From the NCBI GenBank assembly GCA_947165145.1, contig CAMUZG010000018.1, forward strand, positions 1 to 48,725: a DNA stretch of 48,725 nucleotides, written 5' to 3'. The stretch is from an uncultured Selenomonadales bacterium. Its GTDB lineage: Bacteria > Bacillota > Negativicutes > Selenomonadales > Selenomonadaceae. A model generated the notes under the pieces. It worked only from the letters and a program-made list of their open reading frames with translations, made no database searches and had not been told where the DNA came from. Within the stretch, counting starts at the first letter, position 1, and every line of letters begins with the position of its first letter. Below, piece by piece: positions 41,989-48,725 of this stretch. A program made the position numbers and the translations under genes.

Positions 41989-43407
41989 CTAATTGTCGAC
42001 AGCGTAGACGTATTTTGCGCCGTAATACTGTGCGGCACAAGAATTGCGGCAACTATCGTTCTTCGCCTCGACGCCCGCGAAATATTCCATATACGGCGCA
42101 ACGCTCCTATCTCCATGAATTTTTTCAAAGCGGTGTCGAATATGCATCGGCGGCATCGGCACGGGATAAAGTTCGGCGTGTTCGTGAATGTACTGCGCTT
42201 GACGATTTGCTTCGCGGAAGATTGACACGTCAACATAAATCAGCGACAAACCGTAAGCCGTGAACAGCACAATCAACGACAACGACAGCCCGCGCAGAAA
42301 TTTTTTCGGCAAATGAGCGGCAAAATTTATCGGCGACGATTCGAGAATTGCGCTCGTTGTAGCAACCAAGACGAATACCAACGACGTGAACGAAACTTGC
42401 AAGTTGAATTCGGGCGAAAATAACATTGCCGTCGGCACAAGCAAACCCGTCGCCGCGAACGCAATCATCAAAATTTCCGACGTGTTCAATCGTCCGTGAG
42501 CCCGCCGCAAAAAATATGCAATCATCGGCAACAAAACGATTGTGTCGACGCCGACGATTGTCGCGAACGAGTTTGTCAGATGTTCAAAGAAAATTTCCGT
42601 CGTGTAATGATAGCCCGCGTGAGTGAGTCCGAGCCGCACGAAATTTCCTGGCGCGAACATCATCAACGCACAGCCGACAATCGCCGCCAATAAACCTGCC
42701 GTCATCCACGATCGTAGCAATCCGCGCGATTTGCTCAAGCCGATTAAAAATCCCGTCAAACAGATTGTGACTAAAGCTCCAGCCTCGTTTGACCAACCGG
42801 CAATCAATCCAAGCAAAATCATCAGCGCGACGTTGCCGCTTGACGACTTCGACCGCAAAGCCTTGACGTAAGGCGCGAGAAATAAAAGTTGGAAGAATGC
42901 CGCCCACATGTAATTGCATGAGCCCGTCAGCCAAAACAGCGTTACTGCCGACAACTTCATCAAGATGAACACGCTGAAGAAAATCCACAGCAATGCCGCC
43001 CGCGACACGTGTTGCCACAAGTTCGCAAGGAAAATTATCAGCAGGACGAGCGCGGCGAAAATTATCGTGTTGGCAATGTCGAACCACGGCTTGCCAATCC
43101 ACACGAAGAATTGAATTATTGTGTGCGTCAAAATTCTGCCGCCCCACGTGAAATAATGTGACCACATGGATTGCGCAATGTCGCTGAAAGAATCAACACG
43201 TTCACGCCGCTCAATGTCGAACGAACCAAATTGCATGCCCGCCAAATTCCCGCCGTGTTCGCCATCCCAAATGAACGCGTAGCTGTAATCGTCGTTGGAC
43301 AACGGCATCAAAATCGTCCGCACGAGAAAAAATATCGTGAACAGCGCGAAAATGCCCGTAGCCTGCGCGGCGTTAAGCGATTCGATTATGCGGCGGAAAA
43401 TTTTCAC
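41989..43407 (-). CDS. DUF6056-like polytopic membrane protein, paralogue B
   Basis: 472 aa from the GTG preceded by GAGGAGGAC (a longer frame to 43479 reads into the upstream gene's end and lacks a ribosome site). About ten to twelve membrane helices. Signature strings NDDYSYAFIWDGEHGGNL, SMWSHYFTWGGRIL, WLTGSCNYMW, GLIAGWSNEAGALVTICLTG, and a C-terminal cytosolic or periplasmic segment RHRFEKIHGDRSVAPYMEY. Large blocks are nearly identical to paralogue A, indicating recent tandem duplication. Confidence 0.82.
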   Translation of the reverse strand: MKIFRRIIESLNAAQATGIFALFTIFFLVRTILMPLSNDDYSYAFIWDGEHGGNLAGMQFGSFDIERRERVDSFSDIAQSMWSHYFTWGGRILTHTIIQFFVWIGKPWFDIANTIIFAALVLLIIFLANLWQHVSRAALLWIFFSVFILMKLSAVTLFWLTGSCNYMWAAFFQLLFLAPYVKALRSKSSSGNVALMILLGLIAGWSNEAGALVTICLTGFLIGLSKSRGLLRSWMTAGLLAAIVGCALMMFAPGNFVRLGLTHAGYHYTTEIFFEHLTNSFATIVGVDTIVLLPMIAYFLRRAHGRLNTSEILMIAFAATGLLVPTAMLFSPEFNLQVSFTSLVFVLVATTSAILESSPINFAAHLPKKFLRGLSLSLIVLFTAYGLSLIYVDVSIFREANRQAQYIHEHAELYPVPMPPMHIRHRFEKIHGDRSVAPYMEYFAGVEAKNDSCRNSCAAQYYGAKYVYAVDN

Positions 43408-43423
43408 GGCAAGTCCTCCTCGA

Positions 43424-44821
43424 TTAATCTTCGCGACCAATGACGTACTGCACGCCGTAATATCGCGCGACGAGAGCATTTAAGCTGACGTTCGGCTTGT
43501 CGTCTATGTTCGCGAAAAATTTCAGATAGGGCGCAACGCTTGCGTCCGAGTGAATCACGTCGAAGCGGTGTCGCAAATTCAGCGGTGGCAGTTCAATCAC
43601 GCCAAGTTCCCTGCGGCTTTCGATTTGCTGAATTTGTCGACGCGACTCCTTGAACAGCGACAAGTCGGAATAAATCAGCGTGGCGAAGTAAATCAGCAAA
43701 ATCATCGTCAACGTCGCGGCAATCGGTTTGACAATCGGCAATCGCGGTTCGAGTTCGGCAATCGCGCACGTCGACGCCACTACCGCGAATATCATCGAGC
43801 TCAGCGACAAGTACAAGGCGAATTCGGGCGAGAACAACATTATCGTCGGCACAAGCAAACCCGTCGCCGCGAACGCAATCATCAAAATTTCCGACGTGTT
43901 CAATCGTACGTGAGCCCGCCGCAGGAAATACGCAATCATCGGCAACAATGCCATGAAGTCCGCGCAGATTATCGGCAGGAACGAGTTCGACAGGTGCGCA
44001 AAGAAAATTTCCGTCGTGTAATTGAAATCGGGATGAATGAGCTCAAGCCGCACGAAATTTCCTGGCGCGAATATCATCAATGCACAGCCGACAATCGCCG
44101 CCGATAAACCCGCCGTCATCCACGAACGCAATAATCCGCGCGATTTGCTCAATCCGACTAAAAATCCCGTTAAACAGATTGTCACCAAAGCTCCCGCTTC
44201 GTTCGACCAGCCGGCAATCAATCCGAGCAAAATCATCAGCGGGACGTTGCCTTTCGACGAATTCGACCGCAAAGCCTTGACGTGCGGCAACAAGAATAAA
44301 AGTTGGAATGTCGCCGCCCACATGTAATTGCACGCGCCCGTTAAGCAAATCATCGACACGACCGAGAATTTCGTCAGCACGAACAGACAGAAGAAAATCC
44401 AGACGATTGCCGCCCGCGAAAATTTTTTCAGTCCGTCGGCAAGATGTAGCGTCGTCAGCACGAGCGCGGCGAAAATTATTGTGTTGGCAATGTCAAAGTA
44501 CGGCTTGCCAATCCAAACGAAGAATTGAACGATTGTATGCGACAAAATCCGTCCGCCCCACGTGAAATAATGCGACCACATGGATTGCGCAATGTCGCTG
44601 AAAGATTCGACACGTTCGCGATTTTCAATGTCAGCCGCGCCGAATTGCATTGCGTCCAAATTCCCGCCGTGTTCGCCGTCCCAGATGAATGCGTAGCCGT
44701 AATCGTCGCCCATCATCGGCGTCAAGGCATTGCGGACGAAAAATAATCCCGTGAACAGCGCGAACAGAATCGTTGCCTGCGGACAGCTCAGCGATTGAAT
44801 CACGCGGCGGAAATTTTTCAC
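43424..44821 (-). CDS. DUF6056-like polytopic membrane protein, paralogue A
   Basis: 465 aa, GTG start with GAGGAGGTC upstream, first gene of the run. Signature GDDYGYAFIWDGEHGGNL after helix 1, SMWSHYFTWGGRILSHTIVQFF, CLTGACNYMW, and RHRFDVIHSDASVAPYLKF at the C-terminus. Predicted inner-membrane protein with GT-C-like topology; function unassigned. The stop codon is 16 bp before paralogue B. No obvious partner such as a polyprenyl-phosphate glycosyltransferase is adjacent, though an O-antigen ligase gene lies 2 kb away on the other strand. Confidence 0.82.
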   Translation of the reverse strand: MKNFRRVIQSLSCPQATILFALFTGLFFVRNALTPMMGDDYGYAFIWDGEHGGNLDAMQFGAADIENRERVESFSDIAQSMWSHYFTWGGRILSHTIVQFFVWIGKPYFDIANTIIFAALVLTTLHLADGLKKFSRAAIVWIFFCLFVLTKFSVVSMICLTGACNYMWAATFQLLFLLPHVKALRSNSSKGNVPLMILLGLIAGWSNEAGALVTICLTGFLVGLSKSRGLLRSWMTAGLSAAIVGCALMIFAPGNFVRLELIHPDFNYTTEIFFAHLSNSFLPIICADFMALLPMIAYFLRRAHVRLNTSEILMIAFAATGLLVPTIMLFSPEFALYLSLSSMIFAVVASTCAIAELEPRLPIVKPIAATLTMILLIYFATLIYSDLSLFKESRRQIQQIESRRELGVIELPPLNLRHRFDVIHSDASVAPYLKFFANIDDKPNVSLNALVARYYGVQYVIGRED

Positions 44822-44896
44822 GCGGCGACCTCCTCAAAAATTTTCTTTGCGAATTTTAATTCATTGCAGGAACTTTTACAACGCCGAAAAAAATTT

Positions 44897-44921
44897 GACG
44901 CCCGATTTTTGGTCGAGCGTC
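44897..44921 (-). terminator. Terminator after the LysR gene
   Basis: GACGC and GCGTC with inner CGA/TCG pairs form the stem; on the minus strand AAATTTTTTTC follows. Confidence 0.7.
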
Positions 44922-44942
44922 GTTTTTGTTACGGATAAATTT

Positions 44943-45812
44943 TCAAAGTGGATTTGCGCAAAAATCTATGAACGCTTGAGCCGCCTTAGAGACGTACTTT
45001 CCCTTTTTCCACGCTAAGCCAATGTCAACGAAAATCGGATCGTAGAACGGGATTGCTTTGATGTTCGGCGAATCGTCGCAGATGAAGTCGAGCAGAAACG
45101 CGATACCGACTTGGTGTTCGACGAGCCCTTTTATCGTGACGATTTGCCCGCTTTCAAGCACGGTGTGCGGCGAAATTCTCAGTTCGGACAATTTGCTTTG
45201 AACGACTTTGCGCAGGTACGAGCCTTCCTTCATCATGATTAAATCGGATTCGGCAATGTCTTGCGGCGTGATTTCGTCAGCCGAAGCAAGCGGACTTTTC
45301 TGCGACACGCAAGCCATCAGCTGATTGCGGCTCATTCGCAGGACGTTGAGATTCGGAGTTTTCTCCGGCACGATTATAATCCCAAAGTCGAGTTCGTCGC
45401 TTTCGAGTTTTTCGCGGATTGTCAGCGAACCTTCCTCGTAAAGTAGCACGTCAAGATGCGGGTGTATGCGGCGGAAATCGGAAAAGACTTTCGGGAAAAG
45501 ATACGCGCCCATCATCGGCGGGATACCGATTTTGATTGTGCCTTTCTGCAACTGCTTGTAATCGTTGAGTTCAAGTACAGCGTCTTCGATGTTGCGCAAC
45601 GCTAATTCTATTCGCTTGAGGAAGACTTTTCCTTCGGGCGTCAAGCTTAGTTGTTTTTGACTGCGGTCGAAAAGTTGAACGCCGAGTTCCGCCTCAAGTT
45701 TTTTTATTGCAACGGTGATGTTCGGCTGCGAGACGCGAAGTCTTTGCGCCGCGCGAGTTAGATTTTTCAGGCGACTTGCCATCTGAAAATATTCAAGCTG
45801 TCTCAGTTCCAT
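44943..45812 (-). CDS. LysR family transcriptional regulator
   Basis: 289 aa. Winged helix-turn-helix at residues 1-60 (LRQLEYFQMASRLKNLTRAAQRLRVSQPNITVAIKKLE), then a periplasmic-binding-fold effector domain (KIGIPPMMGAYLFPKVFSDFRRIHP...). It is related to the CynR/GltC type. AAGGAGTGA precedes the ATG. It is divergent from the ABC ATPase gene with interleaved promoters, the usual arrangement of a LysR regulator and its target; the effector is unknown. Confidence 0.93.
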   Translation of the reverse strand: MELRQLEYFQMASRLKNLTRAAQRLRVSQPNITVAIKKLEAELGVQLFDRSQKQLSLTPEGKVFLKRIELALRNIEDAVLELNDYKQLQKGTIKIGIPPMMGAYLFPKVFSDFRRIHPHLDVLLYEEGSLTIREKLESDELDFGIIIVPEKTPNLNVLRMSRNQLMACVSQKSPLASADEITPQDIAESDLIMMKEGSYLRKVVQSKLSELRISPHTVLESGQIVTIKGLVEHQVGIAFLLDFICDDSPNIKAIPFYDPIFVDIGLAWKKGKYVSKAAQAFIDFCANPL

Positions 45813-45828
45813 GTTGTCACTCCTTCGA

Positions 45829-45857
45829 TTGAAGAACGTGAGCCATTCGGCTATAAT
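45829..45857 (+). promoter_or_regulatory. Promoter of the ABC ATPase gene
   Basis: TTGAAG, 17 nt, perfect TATAAT; the leader to the GTG is about 70 nt. Confidence 0.7.
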
Positions 45858-45870
45858 AACTGCGATTTAT

Positions 45871-45899
45871 ATTTTACACGTTGAAATTGCGCCTTGCAA
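45871..45899 (-). promoter_or_regulatory. Promoter of the LysR gene
   Basis: Minus strand: TTGCAA, 17 nt, TAAAAT. It faces the ABC ATPase promoter only 13 bp away, so transcription from the two can interfere. Confidence 0.65.
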
Positions 45900-45927
45900 C
45901 GAAAATTTTTTCTGGAGGACGATAAAC

Positions 45928-46632
45928 GTGATTGAGCTTCGTGACGTGACAAAATTTTTCGGCGAGACGCTTGCCGTCGACAAAATAAATTTCACGATTG
46001 AACGCGGCGAAGTCTTCGGCTTACTCGGCAAAAACGGCGCGGGCAAAACCACGACGATTAAAATGCTCACGTTGCAACTGAAGCCGACGTCGGGCGAAAT
46101 TTTTTTTGAGGGGCAACCGATTTTCGGCAACGAAATTTCCGTGAAAAGTTTGCTTGGACTCGTGCCGCAACATTTGAACTTCGACCAAGATTTGACCGTC
46201 GAGGAAAATTTGGAACTTCATGCGCGACTGCATCATCTGCCGAAATCGGAACGGCGCACGCAAATTGATGAGCTGTTGAAATTCGTTGAGCTGGAAAAAG
46301 TTCGGCGTTCAAATGTTCGTGAGCTGTCGGGCGGCATGAAACGACGATTGTTGATTGTCCGCGCACTGATTCATCGCCCGAAAATTTTGCTACTTGATGA
46401 GCCGACCGTCGCGCTTGATCCGCAAGTTCGTCGAAAAATTTGGGAGCTGATAATTGATTTAAAGTCGCGAGGAATCACAATCGTTTTGACGACGCATTAC
46501 ATCGAGGAGGCGGAATTTCTCTGCGACCGCGTGGCGATACTCAATCACGGAAAATTAGTTGCGCTCGACACGACGAAAAATCTTTGCGCGGGTCGTCCGC
46601 TTGAAGAAATTTTTATCGCGCTGACAAAGTGA
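45928..46632 (+). CDS. ABC transporter ATP-binding protein
   Basis: 234 aa. Walker A GKNGAGKTTT, Q-loop VPQHLNFD, signature ELSGGMKRR, Walker B ILLLDEPT and switch His in TTHYIEEAE; the overall pattern is that of CcmA/NatA-type exporters of drugs, sodium or polysaccharide. The start is GTG with TGGAGGA 9 nt upstream. No permease gene follows: the next gene is an O-antigen ligase with its own promoter, so the membrane partner must be elsewhere or lost. Likely controlled by the divergent LysR regulator. Confidence 0.92.
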   Translation: MIELRDVTKFFGETLAVDKINFTIERGEVFGLLGKNGAGKTTTIKMLTLQLKPTSGEIFFEGQPIFGNEISVKSLLGLVPQHLNFDQDLTVEENLELHARLHHLPKSERRTQIDELLKFVELEKVRRSNVRELSGGMKRRLLIVRALIHRPKILLLDEPTVALDPQVRRKIWELIIDLKSRGITIVLTTHYIEEAEFLCDRVAILNHGKLVALDTTKNLCAGRPLEEIFIALTK

Positions 46633-46651
46633 ATCGCTGAACGCGGTAACT

Positions 46652-46679
46652 TTGCAATGACCGCCATTTATGTTATACT
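46652..46679 (+). promoter_or_regulatory. Promoter of the O-antigen ligase gene
   Basis: TTGCAA, 16 nt, TATACT, 29 nt before the ATG. Confidence 0.65.
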
Positions 46680-46708
46680 TGCGCCATCATCAATGAGGAG
46701 AACGAATC

Positions 46709-47899
46709 ATGGCGACAAAAATTTCTCTCGACGCGGCAATGTACCAAGTCGTATTGCTGTTGGCGTTCGTGGTGCCGTTATCGACAGCCGCCGCAAGTAT
46801 CGCCGTCGGAATCGGGACGCTGTTTATCATCGTCTACTGCGTGCGCAATCGGACGACGCTGACCTTCGACGTGAAAATTTTGGAAGTGCTTGCGGTTTAT
46901 ATCGTCTGCCAAATTTTTATCGCGGCAATGTCCTGGAATCCGTTGATAAGCATTCGCGAGGTTATCGGCGAAGTTCATCGCTTCTTCCCGCTGATTTTCG
47001 CAATGACGTTCATCAAACAGCGCGAACAACTTTGCGGCGTCTTAGTCGCGACATTAGTGGCATCGCTGATAAACGACGCGGCGGGCATTTGGCAGGTCAT
47101 CAACGGCGAGCCGAGAGCTTACGGTTTCAACCACACGCCGACGTTTCACGGTTCGTTCATGCTCATTCAGTTGCCGATGATGATTTTTATCGCACAGCTT
47201 GAAATTTTGCCGACGATTTGGCGGAGATTGGCAATCGTTGCGGCGGGCTTGAGCTTAATTTGTCTCGTGCTGTCAATGACGCGCGGCGCTTGGTTAGCGT
47301 TCGTGGCGGTCGTGATGATTTTCATTGCGTTGGAGAAAAATTATCGCGTCGTGACAACAAAAATCTGCGCGGCTTTGACGACGGCGTTCATAATCGCGGC
47401 ATTGTTCTCGACGACAATTCAAGCACGAATTTTCACGCTCACTGACGCAAACTTTCAAAGCAACAGCGAACGGCTCTTGATGTGGGAATCGGCGACGGAA
47501 ATTTTTGCTGACTACCCGATTTACGGCGTCGGGCAGAAAATGTTTTTCACGGCGTACAACGAACATTACATTTCTGATGAGGCGCGTGAACGTCCCGACG
47601 AAGACAGGCGCGGGCACACTCATCCGCACAACAATTTTCTTCATCGCGCGGCGGAAGGCGGCATAATCGGTCTGGCGGCATTCGTCGGGCTCTACGCTTA
47701 CTTCCTGTGGAAATTTTTCACTCAACTGCGGCGTGAGAAAAATTTTTCATTCGGCGCGGGCATGACGGGCTTGCTGATATTGTCGGGGCTACTGCTTGAA
47801 GGCTTGACCGACACGAACATGAACCAAGTACCGATAATGCGCGAATTCTGGCTGTTGGCGGGCACGCTGATTGCGGCGGAAAACATTCTTAAGAGGTGA
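46709..47899 (+). CDS. O-antigen ligase family protein (WaaL/Wzy_C)
   Basis: 396 aa with about ten to twelve membrane helices and a large periplasmic loop (about residues 245-320). The loop contains NSERLLMWESATEIFADYPIYGVG and HTHPHNNFLH, the Wzy_C/WaaL signature with the catalytic-loop His residues. It would transfer O-antigen or another glycan from undecaprenyl diphosphate to lipid A-core in the periplasm, consistent with the heptose genes in the window. GAGGAGAA precedes the ATG. Its end overlaps the ribosome site of rnc, so rnc is probably expressed with it. Confidence 0.88.
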   Translation: MATKISLDAAMYQVVLLLAFVVPLSTAAASIAVGIGTLFIIVYCVRNRTTLTFDVKILEVLAVYIVCQIFIAAMSWNPLISIREVIGEVHRFFPLIFAMTFIKQREQLCGVLVATLVASLINDAAGIWQVINGEPRAYGFNHTPTFHGSFMLIQLPMMIFIAQLEILPTIWRRLAIVAAGLSLICLVLSMTRGAWLAFVAVVMIFIALEKNYRVVTTKICAALTTAFIIAALFSTTIQARIFTLTDANFQSNSERLLMWESATEIFADYPIYGVGQKMFFTAYNEHYISDEARERPDEDRRGHTHPHNNFLHRAAEGGIIGLAAFVGLYAYFLWKFFTQLRREKNFSFGAGMTGLLILSGLLLEGLTDTNMNQVPIMREFWLLAGTLIAAENILKR

Positions 47900-47904
47900 C
47901 TTGT

Positions 47905-48675
47905 TTGACAATCGACGAAAAAATTTTTGAAGAACCCGAAGGCGAAGGCGTCACGGTCGAGGAACCTTTAACCGACAAACGACGCGCTGCCTTACAGAAA
48001 TTTGCTGACGAACTCGGCGTAAAATTTTCACGGCTTGAATTGCTCAATCGTGCGCTTACACACAAATCTTACGCAAAAGAATTCGAGCCGCGTCTGAAGT
48101 ACAATGAACGTCTAGAATTTTTAGGCGATGCTGTCTTAGGCTTGGCGGCAGGCACTTACCTTTTCGAGCACTTCCCGAACTTGACGGAGGGCGAACTGAC
48201 TAAAATGCGTTCAAGCGTCGTCCGTCAATCAACGCTCACTCGGCAGGCAAAAGAAATTGGAATAGGCGAATTGATTTTGCTTGGTCCGACGGAAGAGGCG
48301 ACAACTCGCGGTCTTGAATCGAACCTTGAAGACGCAATGGAAGCTGTTATCGGAGCGATTTACTTGGAAAACGGCTGGGAAGTCGCCCGCGATTACGTCT
48401 TCCGCCAATTTGCCCACGAATTCGAGCACGTCAAAATCACGGGCATTCCGAAGGATTATAAAAGCAAGTTGCAAGAGGTCATTCAACGCGACCCGTCCCG
48501 CAAGCTCACTTACACCGAACTGAACGTTATCGGACCGCCGCATGATAGAACGTTCGAGGCAGCCGCGTTGCTTGACGGTAGATTTATCGGTCGTGGTGTC
48601 GGACGTAGCAAAAAATCTGCTGAACAGGAGGCCGCTAAAGCCGCGCTCCAAAAACTTGGTGAATTAAGCGAGTGA
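47905..48675 (+). CDS. rnc: Ribonuclease III
   Basis: 256 aa, a dsRNA-specific endonuclease for rRNA and mRNA processing. The catalytic signature NERLEFLGDAVLGL and the later metal-binding EDAMEAVIGAIYL are intact, followed by a C-terminal dsRBD (KDYKSKLQEVIQ, GRGVGRSKKSAEQEAAKAAL). An N-terminal acidic extension of about 25 residues is present. TTG at 47905 is chosen, 5 nt after GAGGTGA; a GTG at 47896 overlaps that ribosome site. The TGA stop codon lies inside the terminal bases of an IS605-type right end, so the last residue(s) may have been set by the insertion. Confidence 0.95.
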   Translation: MTIDEKIFEEPEGEGVTVEEPLTDKRRAALQKFADELGVKFSRLELLNRALTHKSYAKEFEPRLKYNERLEFLGDAVLGLAAGTYLFEHFPNLTEGELTKMRSSVVRQSTLTRQAKEIGIGELILLGPTEEATTRGLESNLEDAMEAVIGAIYLENGWEVARDYVFRQFAHEFEHVKITGIPKDYKSKLQEVIQRDPSRKLTYTELNVIGPPHDRTFEAAALLDGRFIGRGVGRSKKSAEQEAAKAALQKLGELSE

Positions 48676-48725
48676 ACTACTCGCCGCCTGAAGAGGCGGG
48701 AGCTTCCTGAATCATCGAGGTTGCG
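48672..48725 (-). mobile_element. Right end of a second IS200/IS605-family element (truncated by window end)
   Basis: On the minus strand, 53 of 54 bases match the right end at 31579-31632, including the CCGCC-TCTTCA-GGCGG hairpin and terminal GTAGTTCAC. The rest of the element lies beyond the window, and whether it carries tnpA or tnpB cannot be seen. Its end abuts and supplies the stop codon of rnc. Confidence 0.85.

Overview
The window looks like chromosomal DNA from an anaerobic Negativicutes bacterium (Selenomonadales-like, a diderm Firmicute); the genus is not determined. It combines LPS genes (an ADP-heptose epimerase, a heptose-7-phosphate-kinase-like protein, an O-antigen ligase) with strictly anaerobic metabolism (pyruvate:ferredoxin oxidoreductase, rubredoxin) and Firmicutes traits: strong AGGAGG-type ribosome binding sites, frequent GTG/TTG starts, an IspH-S1 pair and a stand-alone AICAR transformylase. 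No rRNA, tRNA or CRISPR array was recognised.

Layout. 1-8.4 kb: partial amidohydrolase, a DegT-type aminotransferase, a secreted M48 protease with TPRs, and a two-gene phosphorelay (a large hybrid kinase with a duplicated input half, plus a double-receiver protein). 8.5-17 kb: nifJ, a small membrane-protein gene with an in-frame UGA, leuB, a MATE transporter and htpG. 17-25.7 kb (minus strand): nitroreductase, two secreted proteins of unknown function, hldD, a three-gene StiP/PRTase-TRSP/HpcH module of the kind found in Ter stress operons, an S1-repeat protein and ispH. 25.8-29.3 kb: a REC-GGDEF regulator, obgE and a CheX-like protein. 29.5-32.3 kb: an unrecognised three-gene cluster (helical protein, P-loop GTPase with a DYPGEWL motif, and a protein whose membrane tail lies in another frame). 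All three genes carry lesions, and the GTPase is cut by a 0.4-kb IS200/IS605-derived element lacking transposase genes. 32.4-39.8 kb: rubredoxin, mdh, tadA, a heptose-kinase-like protein, AICAR transformylase, an MGDG/UgtP-type glycosyltransferase, an SDR, HU, a YjfB-like protein and a HIT protein. 39.7-44.8 kb: three tandem paralogous polytopic membrane proteins (DUF6056-like) with a sirtuin between copies. 44.9-48.7 kb: a LysR regulator divergent from an ABC ATPase, O-antigen ligase and rnc, ending in the right end of a second IS605-type element.

Two repeat systems pervade the intergenic DNA. One is a roughly 165-bp element with three hairpins (two copies, with compensatory base changes in the stems). 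The other is a set of short tandem repeats of different sequence that all have a 7-nt period. The strongest candidates for something undescribed are the damaged GTPase triad with its A9-tract membrane tail, the transposase-less IS605 derivative, and the covarying repeat.
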